DNA from: Neobacillus cucumis
Lineage (GTDB): Bacteria > Bacillota > Bacilli > Bacillales_B > DSM-18226
DNA length: 64,000 bases
NCBI RefSeq assembly: GCF_016107705.1
Contig: NZ_JAEHGC010000014.1
Coordinates: forward strand, 91,657-155,656
Reading direction: 5' to 3'
Below the pieces are notes generated by a model. That model searched no databases. It saw only the letters and a program-made list of their open reading frames with translations, and was not told where the DNA came from. Position numbers and translations under genes: made by a program. Shown one piece after another: positions 15,882 to 28,340 of the stretch (positions within the stretch are counted from its first letter, which is position 1; each line of letters opens with the position of its first letter).

Positions 15882-17168
15882 ATGAAGAAAGTACTTGCAC
15901 TTTTATTAGTAAGCATACTGTTATTGTCTGCCTGCTCTTCTGGAACAAAAGAGAAAGCTTCCAGCAGCGCGAAAGACACAAAAGAAATAACCGTATTGGC
16001 TTGGGATCCTAATTTTAACATCAAAGCCATGAATCTAGCAAAAGAAGCTTACAAATCCGTTGATCCGAAGCTCAATATTAAAGTCGTTGAAAACGCTCAA
16101 GCGGATATTGTTCAAAAGCTAAACACTTCATTAAGCTCAGGAACGACAAAAGGACTGCCAAATATTGTATTAATTGAGGATTATCGTGCGCAAAGTTTCC
16201 TTAAAGCATATCCAGACGCATTCTATGATTTAAGCAAAACATTTAATGCCGATGATTTTGCCCAATATAAACTAGCTCCAACTAGCTTGGACGGTAAGCA
16301 CTATGGTCTTCCATTTGATACGGGTGTTACAGGATTATATGTAAGAACAGATTATTTGAAAAAAGCAGGCTACACAATTGATGATTTAAAAGGTATCGAT
16401 TGGAACAAATATATTGAAATTGGTAAAAAAGTAAAAGCTGCAACTGGTAAAGAAATGTTAACCCAGGATCCAAAAGACCTTGGTCTTATCCGTATGATGA
16501 TCCAGTCTGCCGGTTCATGGTATTTAAAGAATGATGGGGCAACACCTGACCTAGCAGACAACGCAGCATTAAAAGATGCCTTTAAAACCTATAAAGCGAT
16601 TTTAGATGCTGGTCTTGTTAAACCGGTTTCTGACTGGAGCCAATTTGTTGCCGGTTTTAACAGCGGGGCAGTTGCTACTGTTCCAACGGGTAACTGGATT
16701 ACCGCATCCATCAAAGCAGAGGCGTCACAATCTGGCAAGTGGGCAGTTGCACCGCTTCCAAAACTTCCTGGTGTAGAAACTTCTGTTAATGCCTCAAACC
16801 TAGGCGGCAGCTCATGGTATGTTCTAAATGTGCCAGGAAAAGAAAAGGCAGCAGAATTCTTAGCAAAAACCTTTGGTTCTAATGTTAATTTTTATCAAAC
16901 ATTAGTTAAAGAAATTGGGGCAATTGGAACTTACAAGCCGGCTGCTGAGGGTGAGGCTTATAAAGCAAGTGATGAATTCTTTGGCGGTCAAAAAGTCATT
17001 ACTGATTTTGCAAATTGGACTACTCAAATTCCTCAAGTAAACTACGGCTTACACACTTACGCTATTGAGGATATTCTTGCTGTGGCCATGCAGGATTATT
17101 TAAAAGGTAAAGACCTTGATAAAGTGCTCACAGATGCTCAAAAGCAAGCGGAAGAGCAAATTAAATAA
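15882..17168 (+). CDS. Sugar ABC transporter substrate-binding lipoprotein
   Basis: The 428-residue protein has a lipoprotein signal with lipobox LLSAC (Cys18) followed by a family-1 extracellular solute-binding fold typical of oligosaccharide (CUT1) importers. Motifs include GLPFDTGVTGLYVRTDYLKKAG and the C-terminal QDYLKGKDLDKVLTDAQKQAEEQIK region seen in this family. It captures the sugar outside the membrane and hands it to the two permeases downstream. The neighbouring beta- and alpha-galactosidases suggest galacto-oligosaccharides, such as raffinose-family sugars or galactan fragments. RBS TTGGGGGG precedes the ATG. Confidence 0.92.
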   Translation: MKKVLALLLVSILLLSACSSGTKEKASSSAKDTKEITVLAWDPNFNIKAMNLAKEAYKSVDPKLNIKVVENAQADIVQKLNTSLSSGTTKGLPNIVLIEDYRAQSFLKAYPDAFYDLSKTFNADDFAQYKLAPTSLDGKHYGLPFDTGVTGLYVRTDYLKKAGYTIDDLKGIDWNKYIEIGKKVKAATGKEMLTQDPKDLGLIRMMIQSAGSWYLKNDGATPDLADNAALKDAFKTYKAILDAGLVKPVSDWSQFVAGFNSGAVATVPTGNWITASIKAEASQSGKWAVAPLPKLPGVETSVNASNLGGSSWYVLNVPGKEKAAEFLAKTFGSNVNFYQTLVKEIGAIGTYKPAAEGEAYKASDEFFGGQKVITDFANWTTQIPQVNYGLHTYAIEDILAVAMQDYLKGKDLDKVLTDAQKQAEEQIK

Positions 17169-17303
17169 ATTTATTTTAAAAAAACAATGAGAACTTTAGC
17201 CTCAGGAATTCGCTAGCTTCTCCTACTCGGTTTAATGGAGCAAACTGATGGGCATGCGGGATTTCCGGGGCTTTTTCTTTAAAGATAAAGGAGTTGATTG
17301 ATC

Positions 17304-18227
17304 GTGATACCCGCAAAAGCCGACAAAAGCCTTCCGTTAGTAAAATCCAATCGAAACCTTCGGGTGAAAAACACCTTGATTGGCTGGTCCTTTATTGCTA
17401 TTGCAACCGTAATGATTGGTTTATTTTATTTCTACCCGATGATTCAATCCCTCATCCTGTCCTTTAAGTCAGGTACTGGAGTCAGTTTGAAATTTGTAGG
17501 TTTTGAAAATTACGTTCGTTTATTCAAGGACCCAGTGTTCCTCACCACCGTAAAAAATACCGTGATTTACTTGATCATTCAAGTGCCAATTATGATTATT
17601 CTCGCTTTATTTCTATCGGTTTTACTCAATAATAAAAAACTTAAGCTAAAGGGTTTCTTTCGGACCGCAATCTTTTTACCGTGTGTAACTTCCCTTGTTG
17701 CCTATTCCGTTATTTTTAAATATTTATTTGGTCAAGATGGCATCATTAACTTCATGCTCATGAAAATTGCGCTTATTTCAGAACCCATCCAATGGCTGAC
17801 AGACCCTTTTTGGGCCAAAATTACGATTATCATTGCGATTACTTGGCGCTGGACAGGGTATAACATGATTTTCTTTTTATCCGGTTTGCAGAACATCGAT
17901 GAATCCATATATGAAGCGGCCAAAATTGATGGGGCCTCGTCCATTCAACAATTTTTCAAAATAACGATTCCTATGATGAAGCCAATTATCTTATTTACAA
18001 CAATCACATCAACAATTGGTACACTGCAATTGTTTGACGAAGTTATGAATATTACCAAAGGCGGACCAGGAAATGCGACGATGACCATTTCCGAGTACAT
18101 CTACAATGTTTCATTCAAATATACACCTGATTTCGGCTATGCGGCGACAGTCTCTTATGCCATTGTAATCTTAATTATCTTTTTCTCTATTATTCAGTTC
18201 AAAGTAGCAGGTGATAAAAATGACTAA
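17304..18227 (+). CDS. Sugar ABC transporter permease, MalF/LacF-type
   Basis: The roughly 307-residue inner-membrane permease has six predicted membrane segments and the EAA loop (EAAKIDGASSIQQFFKITI) that contacts the ATPase. It forms the CUT1 channel with the next gene product. The start is GTG 17304 or TTG 17298; I favour GTG because AAAGGAG at 17287-17293 is then 10 bases away rather than 4. A 129-base spacer separates it from the binding-protein gene, which usually allows higher expression of the binding protein. Confidence 0.9.
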   Translation: MIPAKADKSLPLVKSNRNLRVKNTLIGWSFIAIATVMIGLFYFYPMIQSLILSFKSGTGVSLKFVGFENYVRLFKDPVFLTTVKNTVIYLIIQVPIMIILALFLSVLLNNKKLKLKGFFRTAIFLPCVTSLVAYSVIFKYLFGQDGIINFMLMKIALISEPIQWLTDPFWAKITIIIAITWRWTGYNMIFFLSGLQNIDESIYEAAKIDGASSIQQFFKITIPMMKPIILFTTITSTIGTLQLFDEVMNITKGGPGNATMTISEYIYNVSFKYTPDFGYAATVSYAIVILIIFFSIIQFKVAGDKND

Positions 18228-19044
18228 TCTTAAACGTGTATTCAGCTATGCAGTCCTTATCATCGCTTCAATTATTTCGGTTTTTCCATTTTTATGGATG
18301 ATTGTCAGCTCCACGAATAAGTCCGTTGATGTAACAAAGGGCAGATTGCTGCCTGGCAGTCATTTTATGCAAAATCTTCACAATTTGTTGGATACAGCTG
18401 ACCTTGGCACAGCGTTAATGAATTCAGCGAAGATTTCCATTACTACAACCGTATTAGCGATGCTCATCGCCTCCTTGGCAGGATATGGGTTTGAAATTTA
18501 CAAAAGTAAGGCAAAGGATGTTGTGTTTAATATCCTCTTGCTTTCGATGATGATTCCGTTTGCGGCTTTAATGGTACCGTTATTCCGAATGTTCGGAACG
18601 ATTTCACAAACTGTCCCGGTACTTGGAATCGATACGCTTACAGCAGTTGTATTGCCGACTGTCACAACGGCCTTTCTAATTTTCTTTTTTAGACAAAGCA
18701 CAAAGATGTTTCCAAAAGAAATTTTGGAAGCAGGCCGGATTGATGGTTTAACGGAACTGGGGTTATTCTTTAGAATTTATATTCCAACGATGAAGACCTC
18801 TTATTCCGCGGCAGCCATCATTACCTTTATGGCGAGCTGGAATAGTTACTTATGGCCGCTCGTAATTTTACAATCACCTGAAAATCAGACAATTCCATTA
18901 CTGATCTCCAATCTCGGGTCTAGTTACGCACCCGATTATGGAATTATTATGACAGCGATTGTCATTGCAACCTTGCCGGCGGCGCTTATTTTCTTCCTCA
19001 TGCAAAAGCATTTTGTTGCAGGGATGATGGGTTCAGTGAAATAA
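18220..19044 (+). CDS. Sugar ABC transporter permease, MalG-type
   Basis: The 274-residue second permease of the CUT1 importer has an EAA loop (EAGRIDGLTELGLFFRIYI) and the usual C-terminal segment ending near FVAGMMGSVK. ATG 18220 overlaps the end of the preceding gene by 8 bases and has AGGTG upstream; GTG 18211 is an alternative. No ATPase gene is present in the island. As in B. subtilis CUT1 systems, the shared ATPase MsmX, encoded elsewhere, probably energises it. Confidence 0.92.
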   Translation: MTNLKRVFSYAVLIIASIISVFPFLWMIVSSTNKSVDVTKGRLLPGSHFMQNLHNLLDTADLGTALMNSAKISITTTVLAMLIASLAGYGFEIYKSKAKDVVFNILLLSMMIPFAALMVPLFRMFGTISQTVPVLGIDTLTAVVLPTVTTAFLIFFFRQSTKMFPKEILEAGRIDGLTELGLFFRIYIPTMKTSYSAAAIITFMASWNSYLWPLVILQSPENQTIPLLISNLGSSYAPDYGIIMTAIVIATLPAALIFFLMQKHFVAGMMGSVK

Positions 19045-19052
19045 ATGATTAA

Positions 19053-22100
<3,048 letters not shown>

Positions 22101-22111
22101 AAAAAGAGATA

Positions 22112-22200
22112 CGCAAATAAAGCCGGCCTTTTCGCAAATAAAAGTAATACATTCGCAAATAAAACTAGAAAATTCGCAAATAAACTATCAAGAATCGCAT
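22112..22200. repeat. Five direct repeats at exact 21-bp spacing between lacZ and the alpha-galactosidase gene
   Basis: CGCAAATAAA or its variant begins at 22112, 22133, 22154 and 22175, with a degenerate fifth copy (CGCATTT) at 22196. Each step is exactly 21 bases. The spacers differ in sequence but not length. The spacing equals two DNA helical turns, so a protein could bind all copies on one face. Confidence 0.85.
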
Positions 22201-22202
22201 TT

Positions 22203-22237
22203 TAAGGGGAGGGTGGTATAAAAATCCCCTTATTTTG
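22203..22237 (+). terminator. Weak intra-operon terminator
   Basis: TAAGGGGA (22203-22210) pairs with TCCCCTTA (22225-22232), followed by TTTTGT. It may reduce transcription into the alpha-galactosidase gene. Confidence 0.55.
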
Positions 22238-22271
22238 TATATCAAACAAAGCAGGGAAAAAGGTGAACGTT

Positions 22272-24500
22272 ATGCTAATCCATGTGAATCAAGAAACAAA
22301 GCAATTTCATTTAACTAATGGCCAAGTAAGTTATATTTTTCATGTAATGAAAAATGGCCACCTTGGCCATCTATATTACGGGAAGGGATTACGGCATCGA
22401 TCGGATTTTTCCCATTTGCAAACCTATGATGTTCCAACTGCTGCAAGCTGTCATCCATATGCGGATGATCCGGCCTTTAGCTTGGAAACATTACGGCAGG
22501 AGTACCCGGCCTATGGAAATTCTGATTTTCGCGAACCCGCGATAAGTGTAAGGAAACACGATGAGCATCATGTTCCGAACTTTCAATATCAAACTTTTAA
22601 AATACTAGACGGAAAGCCAGGACTTGAGGGGCTGCCGGCAACATATGTTGAAGACGCGCAAGATGCAAGTACACTTCAAATCCTCTTAAAGGATGACCAC
22701 CTTCAAGCGGAATTGACGTTAAATTATACAATATTCCGCGACCTTCCAGTTATTGCGAGAAGTGCTCAGGTAATGAACGTTGGCTCGCAGAGATTAGACA
22801 TTGAGCGAATGATGGGGGCATCGATTGATCTTCCAGATAAAGATTTTATGTTTGTCCACTTGGCGGGGACTTGGTCACGTGAACGTCATGTTAAGGAACG
22901 AAAGCTAGAAGTGGGTATTCAGTCCATTTCCAGTTTGCGCGGTGCCAGTTCCCATCACCATAATCCATTTTTAGCCTTAAAAAGGCCGCATGCAACAGAG
23001 AATTCTGGTGAAGTTTATGGATTTAATTTTGTCTACAGCAGTAATTTTATCATGCAGGCAGAGGTGGACCATTATGATGTGACGCGAGTGATGGCAGGGA
23101 TTCATCCATTTGGTTTTAAGTGGGGGCTTATGCCTCAGGATTCTTTCCAAACTCCGGAGGTTGTAATGGTGTATTCTGACCAAGGTTTAAATGGGATGAG
23201 TCAGGCTTTTCATTCGCTTTACCGGGAGCATTTGATTCGGGCTCAGTGGAAGAAGCAAGACCGCCCGATTTTGATTAATAACTGGGAAGCTACCTATTTT
23301 GACTTTAATGAGGAAAAGCTCGTAAACATCGCGAAATCAGCGAAGGAATTAGGGATTGAATTGTTTGTCCTTGATGATGGCTGGTTTGGAAAAAGAAATG
23401 ACGATACTACCTCGCTTGGTGATTGGGATGTGGATCTCAACAAACTCCCGAATGGTCTGGAAAGCTTGGCGGAGAAAATAAAGGGGCTGGGAATGAAGTT
23501 CGGGCTTTGGTTTGAACCGGAAATGATTAGTCCCGAAAGCGATTTATTTCGGGAGCATCCCGATTGGGCTATAGGGCTGCCGCATCTTCCCAAAACGCTT
23601 GGCCGTAACCAGCTTGTACTTGATTTTTCAAGGCCGGAAATTGTTGATTATCTCTATGAAAAAATGTCCAATATCATCAGACGGACGAATCTTTCTTATA
23701 TTAAATGGGATATGAATCGGAATATTACGGAGCCATTTTCGCAAAGACTTGCAGCAAACCAGCAAGGTGAATTTTTTCACCGTTATATATTAGGTGTTTA
23801 TCGATTATACGGGCGGTTGACTGCTGAGTTTCCTGAGGTGCTGTTTGAATCCTGTGCAGGAGGCGGCGGACGATTTGATCCGGGGATGATGTATTATGCG
23901 CCGCAAGCTTGGACGAGTGATGATACGGATGCGGTCGAAAGGCTGAAAATCCAGTACGGAACATCGTTCGCCTATCCAATTCACAGCATGGGTTCACATG
24001 TTTCGGCTGTTCCGAATCACCAAACGTTACGGTCAACCCCTTTATCTACCAGGGCAAACACGGCATACTTTGGAACTTTTGGGTATGAACTAAATCCATT
24101 GTCGTTAACGGATCAAGAGCGGGAAGAAATTAAAGAGCAGGTTGCTTTTTATAAACAGCATCGCAGGTTGGTACGCGACGGCCACTTTTATCGTCTGCTA
24201 AGCCCGTTTGAAGGCAATGAAACCGCTTGGATGATTGTCAGCCCGGATCAATCGGAGGCGTTAGTTGGCTGGTATAAGGTGTTAGCCACACCGACCTCCT
24301 TGAAGCAGCAAACAGTAAAACTAATGGGGTTAGACCCATCGAAATCCTATAGTGTATTTGGATGTGATCAGATTTTTTATGGAGATGAACTCATGCAGGC
24401 GGGACTATCCCTTTCGACAGAATTTAATGGTGTAAACAAGGATTCCGCTGAACGTGGCGGCGACTATCAATCCCAGGTTTTTTATTTAAAAATTAAGTGA
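22272..24500 (+). CDS. Alpha-galactosidase, glycoside hydrolase family 36
   Basis: The 742-residue cytoplasmic enzyme releases terminal alpha-1,6-galactose from melibiose, raffinose and stachyose. The N-terminal beta-supersandwich domain is followed by the barrel, with LDDGWFGKRNDD, nucleophile Asp480 in YIKWDMNRN, FESCAGGGGRFD, and acid/base Asp550 or Asp551 in WTSDDTDAVER. The size fits tetrameric GH36 group I enzymes. GTG 22263 is in frame, but ATG 22272 with AAAAAGGTG upstream is favoured. It is the last gene before a terminator at 24537 and completes the galactoside hydrolase pair. Confidence 0.95.
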   Translation: MLIHVNQETKQFHLTNGQVSYIFHVMKNGHLGHLYYGKGLRHRSDFSHLQTYDVPTAASCHPYADDPAFSLETLRQEYPAYGNSDFREPAISVRKHDEHHVPNFQYQTFKILDGKPGLEGLPATYVEDAQDASTLQILLKDDHLQAELTLNYTIFRDLPVIARSAQVMNVGSQRLDIERMMGASIDLPDKDFMFVHLAGTWSRERHVKERKLEVGIQSISSLRGASSHHHNPFLALKRPHATENSGEVYGFNFVYSSNFIMQAEVDHYDVTRVMAGIHPFGFKWGLMPQDSFQTPEVVMVYSDQGLNGMSQAFHSLYREHLIRAQWKKQDRPILINNWEATYFDFNEEKLVNIAKSAKELGIELFVLDDGWFGKRNDDTTSLGDWDVDLNKLPNGLESLAEKIKGLGMKFGLWFEPEMISPESDLFREHPDWAIGLPHLPKTLGRNQLVLDFSRPEIVDYLYEKMSNIIRRTNLSYIKWDMNRNITEPFSQRLAANQQGEFFHRYILGVYRLYGRLTAEFPEVLFESCAGGGGRFDPGMMYYAPQAWTSDDTDAVERLKIQYGTSFAYPIHSMGSHVSAVPNHQTLRSTPLSTRANTAYFGTFGYELNPLSLTDQEREEIKEQVAFYKQHRRLVRDGHFYRLLSPFEGNETAWMIVSPDQSEALVGWYKVLATPTSLKQQTVKLMGLDPSKSYSVFGCDQIFYGDELMQAGLSLSTEFNGVNKDSAERGGDYQSQVFYLKIK

Positions 24501-24536
24501 TTGGTGCCAATTTTTATATGGTAAAGAGGCAACTTG

Positions 24537-24563
24537 AGAACGGAGCAACTTCCGTTCTTTTTT
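24537..24563 (+). terminator. Terminator after the alpha-galactosidase gene
   Basis: AGAACGGA (24537-24544) pairs with TCCGTTCT (24551-24558) and a T-run follows. Confidence 0.85.
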
Positions 24564-24571
24564 ATTAAATT

Positions 24572-24617
24572 TTTTAGTAAAAATTTTAGTAAAACTATTG
24601 CGCGATTTTTACTAAAA
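24572..24617. promoter_or_regulatory. Repeated operator-like motifs before galK
   Basis: TTTTAGTAAAA occurs at 24572-24582 and 24584-24594, and its reverse complement TTTTACTAAAA at 24607-24617. A related CAGTAAAATAAAAC follows. Copies 2 and 3 form an inverted repeat around CTATTGCGCGAT. The LacI-type regulator encoded at the end of the operon is the natural candidate to bind here. Confidence 0.55.
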
Positions 24618-24667
24618 ACAGTAAAATAAAACTAAAGAAAGATTTCTAAATAACGGAGGTCCCTAAA

Positions 24668-25849
24668 ATGAACGTTACTACCTTAAAAACAACCTTCCAA
24701 GATTTGTTTCAAACCAAACCCGAAAAAGCATTCTTCGCACCAGGCAGAATTAATTTAATCGGCGAACACACTGATTACAACTGTGGCCATGTGTTTCCCT
24801 GTGCAATTACCTATGGAACCTATGCCGTTGCGAAAAAACGGGACGATCAGCTGGTCCGCTTGTACTCAGCAAACTTCCCTGAAAAAGGCATTATTGAATT
24901 TGACTTAAACCACCTTGATTACGCAAAAGAAGATAACTGGGCCAATTACCCAAAAGGGATGATTCGCTGTATCATCGAAGCGGGGTACAGAATTCCAACC
25001 GGCTTTGAATGCGTCATCCAAGGAAATATCCCAAATGGGGCCGGACTTTCCTCCTCGGCATCCATTGAACTGTTAACCGGGGCACTAGTGGATGGTCTTT
25101 TCGGATTAGAAATCCCGCGCCTTGAGTTAATCAAGCTAGGAAAACAAGTTGAAAACCAATTCATCGGTGTTAACAGCGGAATCATGGACCAATTTGCGAT
25201 CGGGATGGGCAAACATGATGCCGGGATTTTACTAGATTGCCAGACATTAAGTTATGAATACGCACCCATCAAACTTGAAAACCACAAAATCTTAATCATG
25301 AACACGAACAAACGCCGTGAATTAGCGGATTCCAAATACAATGAGCGCAGAGGTGAATGTGAAGAGGCCCTCTCGCAGCTGCAGAAAAAACTGCCAATTG
25401 AAGCGCTTGGTCAGCTTTCAGAAGAAGAGTATGATGCCAATCAATCCCTCATCACAAACGAAACCATTCGCAAACGGGCGAAACATGCCGTCTATGAAAA
25501 TATGAGAACCTTGAAGGCACTGCAAGAATTAAAGGCTGGAAACCTGGAGGCCTTCGGTCAATTAATGAACCTATCCCATATATCCTTACGGGACGACTAC
25601 GAGGTTACCGGAATCGAGCTTGATAGCTTAGTAGAAGCAGCTTGGAAACAGCCAGGAGTCCTTGGGGCACGGATGACGGGAGCCGGCTTTGGCGGCTGTG
25701 CAATTGCAATTGTCGAAAACGAAAAAGTCGAGAATTTTATTGGCAATGTCGGTGCAGCCTATCGCGAAAAAATTGGCTATGATGCCGATTTTTATGTAGC
25801 AAGCATTGGCGATGGAGCGAAAGAAGTAGAAATGGAGGCGGTAAGATGA
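24668..25849 (+). CDS. galK: Galactokinase
   Basis: The 393-residue GHMP kinase has the galactokinase signature GRINLIGEHTDYN from residue 26, the ATP-binding motif PNGAGLSSSASIE, and the C-terminal GARMTGAGFGGCAIA. It phosphorylates alpha-D-galactose at C1, the entry step of the Leloir pathway. ACGGAGG precedes the ATG. The stop codon overlaps the galE start (ATGA), so the two are translationally coupled. Normal length and no missing motif. Confidence 0.97.
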   Translation: MNVTTLKTTFQDLFQTKPEKAFFAPGRINLIGEHTDYNCGHVFPCAITYGTYAVAKKRDDQLVRLYSANFPEKGIIEFDLNHLDYAKEDNWANYPKGMIRCIIEAGYRIPTGFECVIQGNIPNGAGLSSSASIELLTGALVDGLFGLEIPRLELIKLGKQVENQFIGVNSGIMDQFAIGMGKHDAGILLDCQTLSYEYAPIKLENHKILIMNTNKRRELADSKYNERRGECEEALSQLQKKLPIEALGQLSEEEYDANQSLITNETIRKRAKHAVYENMRTLKALQELKAGNLEAFGQLMNLSHISLRDDYEVTGIELDSLVEAAWKQPGVLGARMTGAGFGGCAIAIVENEKVENFIGNVGAAYREKIGYDADFYVASIGDGAKEVEMEAVR

Positions 25850-26835
25850 GTATTCTAGTTTTAGGTGGGGCTGGCTATATTGGTTCACACGCTGTATATC
25901 AATTAATCGATCAAAATTTCCAAGTCGTTGTCATCGATAATTTGCAAACAGGACACCGGGATGCTGTCCATCCAAAAGCAAGTTTTTACGAAGGAGATAT
26001 CCGTGACCGCGAGTTTATGCAATCAGTTTTTGAAAAAGAAACCATTGACGGCATCCTCCATTTTGCTGCGAACTCTCTGGTAGGAGAATCAATGACGGAA
26101 CCGTTAAAATACTTTGATAACAATGTGTACGGAACCCAAATCGTGCTGGAGATGATGAAGGAATTCGGAGTAAAACACATCGTCTTTTCTTCAACAGCAG
26201 CGGTATACGGTGAACAAATGGTCATGCCGATTACAGAAGCCGCAGCTACGAATCCAACCAATACGTACGGCGAAACAAAACTGACGATGGAAAAAATGAT
26301 TTCCTGGTGTGAGAAAGCTTTTGATCTTAAATATGTGTCACTTCGTTATTTTAACGTTGCCGGAGCAAGAGGGGACGGTCAGATTGGCGAGGACCATAAT
26401 CCGGAAACCCATCTAATTCCTGTTGTTTTAGAAGCGGCTCTCGGAAAAAGAACTGCTGTAACGGTATTTGGTGAAGATTATGATACAGCGGATGGTACCT
26501 GTGTCCGCGATTATATTCATGTCGAGGACCTAATTGCTGCGCACTTGCTGGCCCTAAAACTTTTGCGAAATGGCGGGGAGAGTAATGTGTTCAATCTTGG
26601 CAGCAGCCAAGGATTTTCAGTAAAAGAAATTATTGAGACTGCAAAAGAGGTAACGGGCATTGAACTACCTGTTGTCATGGGCGAACGCCGATCAGGCGAC
26701 CCAAGCACTCTTATCGCTTCTTCGGAAAAAGCTAAGCGGATACTAGGCTGGAACCCGACCAGGACATCCATCCGCGAAATCATTCGTGATGCATGGAACT
26801 GGCATCAGCATCATCCGAACGGCTATCAAAAATAG
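25846..26835 (+). CDS. galE: UDP-glucose 4-epimerase
   Basis: The 329-residue short-chain dehydrogenase-fold enzyme has an NAD-binding loop (GGAGYIGSH, Gly7-x-x-Gly10-x-x-Gly13), the catalytic Ser in FSSTAAVYG and YxxxK in TYGETK, and the substrate-binding RYFNVAGA. It interconverts UDP-galactose and UDP-glucose. Second gene of galKETM, overlapping galK by four bases. Confidence 0.96.
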   Translation: MSILVLGGAGYIGSHAVYQLIDQNFQVVVIDNLQTGHRDAVHPKASFYEGDIRDREFMQSVFEKETIDGILHFAANSLVGESMTEPLKYFDNNVYGTQIVLEMMKEFGVKHIVFSSTAAVYGEQMVMPITEAAATNPTNTYGETKLTMEKMISWCEKAFDLKYVSLRYFNVAGARGDGQIGEDHNPETHLIPVVLEAALGKRTAVTVFGEDYDTADGTCVRDYIHVEDLIAAHLLALKLLRNGGESNVFNLGSSQGFSVKEIIETAKEVTGIELPVVMGERRSGDPSTLIASSEKAKRILGWNPTRTSIREIIRDAWNWHQHHPNGYQK

Positions 26836-26846
26836 AGGTGAAAAAA

Positions 26847-28322
26847 ATGATTGAACATGTAATCCAGCAATTACTGAACCAAGCACTTGCTGCCCAATTA
26901 ATACAGCAGGAAGATGAGATTTATGCCCGAAACCAAATCTTGACGCTGCTGAAATTAACAGAGTTTAAGGAACCCGAGTCTTTAATAGAATCAGGTCCCT
27001 CCATCCCCGATTTGCTTGAGCTGATTGTCGGCTATGCTTGCGGGCAAGGGATCATTGAGGACCTTTTTGATGAAAAAGAAATTTTTTCAAGCAAGGTAAT
27101 GAACTGTTTGATGGCAAGGCCGTCAACGGTGAATCAGATATTTTATGAAAAATATAAACAAAGTCCACAAACAGCAACCGACTATTTTTATGATTTAAGT
27201 AAAAACAGTAACTATATCCAAATGAAACGGATCTCCAAAAATATTGAGTATAAAGCGGCAACCGATTATGGTGAATTGGATATAACTATTAATCTATCAA
27301 AGCCTGAAAAAGATCCGAAGAGTATTGCGCTAGAGCGGGAAGCGAAAAAGAATGATTACCCGAAATGTCTGCTCTGTATTGAGAATGAGGGCTATGCGGG
27401 GAGAATTGGCCACCCGGCCCGCTCCAATCACCGGATGATCCGTGTCAATCTTTTGGAGCAAGACTGGTATTTACAGTACTCGCCATATGTGTACTACAAT
27501 GAGCATTGCATTGTCTTGTCTGAAAACCATACAGATATGAAAATAAGCCCGGTGACCTTCTTGCGTATCTTAACATTTGTGGAGCAATTTCCTCATTACT
27601 TTCTCGGCTCGAATGCAGATCTGCCGATTGTCGGCGGCTCGATTTTATCCCATGATCACTACCAGGGCGGCAACTATGAATTTGCGATGGCGAAGGCGGA
27701 TTCAGACTGGAATTTTACCATTGATGGATTTCCTAACGTTCAAGGGTCAGTGGTGAAATGGCCGATGTCGGTTATTCGCCTGTGTTCGGAAGAAAAAGCA
27801 GCCCTTGTAGAGGCAGGCGCACATATCTTAACAAAATGGAAAAACTATAGTGATGTTTCGCTTGGAATTCTAGCGGCTACCGACGGAACGCCGCATAATA
27901 CGATTACCCCAATTGCCCGAAAAAGGGGGGCCATTTTCGAATTGGATTTGGTTCTTCGGAACAACCGGACGAGTGAGGAGCATCCGCTGGGAATCTTCCA
28001 CCCGCATCAAGATGTTCATCATATTAAGAAGGAAAACATTGGCCTGATTGAAGTGATGGGACTTGCTGTTTTACCCGCACGTTTAATGGATGAACTGGAA
28101 GAGGTGGAAAAGTTTATCCAGGGCCAAGCAGCGGTAGTTGCGGACTATCATATGGAGTGGGCTAAGCAGTTAAAAGCACGTTTTTCTAACGAAATGGATG
28201 CAGGCCTATTCGTAAAAGAAGAAGTCGGCAAGAAGTTCCTACGGGTGCTCGAGGATGCCGGTGTATTTAAACGAAATGAAGAGGGAGCAGCCGGGTTTAA
28301 ACGTTTTATTGTGTCATTATAA
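26847..28322 (+). CDS. galT: Galactose-1-phosphate uridylyltransferase (Bacillus-type, class II)
   Basis: The 491-residue protein is the long GalT class found in Firmicutes, unlike the roughly 350-residue E. coli class. The active-site region is GGSILSHDHYQGGNYEF, containing the HxHxQ-like catalytic His, and a CLLC-type segment sits in the middle. It transfers UMP from UDP-glucose to galactose-1-phosphate. The frame opens at 26793 inside galE, but ATG 26847 with GAGGTG upstream is the likely start. Third gene of galKETM. Confidence 0.94.
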   Translation: MIEHVIQQLLNQALAAQLIQQEDEIYARNQILTLLKLTEFKEPESLIESGPSIPDLLELIVGYACGQGIIEDLFDEKEIFSSKVMNCLMARPSTVNQIFYEKYKQSPQTATDYFYDLSKNSNYIQMKRISKNIEYKAATDYGELDITINLSKPEKDPKSIALEREAKKNDYPKCLLCIENEGYAGRIGHPARSNHRMIRVNLLEQDWYLQYSPYVYYNEHCIVLSENHTDMKISPVTFLRILTFVEQFPHYFLGSNADLPIVGGSILSHDHYQGGNYEFAMAKADSDWNFTIDGFPNVQGSVVKWPMSVIRLCSEEKAALVEAGAHILTKWKNYSDVSLGILAATDGTPHNTITPIARKRGAIFELDLVLRNNRTSEEHPLGIFHPHQDVHHIKKENIGLIEVMGLAVLPARLMDELEEVEKFIQGQAAVVADYHMEWAKQLKARFSNEMDAGLFVKEEVGKKFLRVLEDAGVFKRNEEGAAGFKRFIVSL

Positions 28323-28340
28323 ACGAGGGAGCAAGAAACC

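Noticed and set aside
17169..17297. Terminator or attenuator between the sugar-binding protein and permease genes
   Set aside because: A GC-rich stretch before TTTTTC is present, but I could not find a convincing stem.
22112..22200. CRISPR-like or origin iteron array at the 21-bp repeats
   Set aside because: Repeats are about 10 bases with 11-base spacers, too short for CRISPR, and there are no replication genes nearby.
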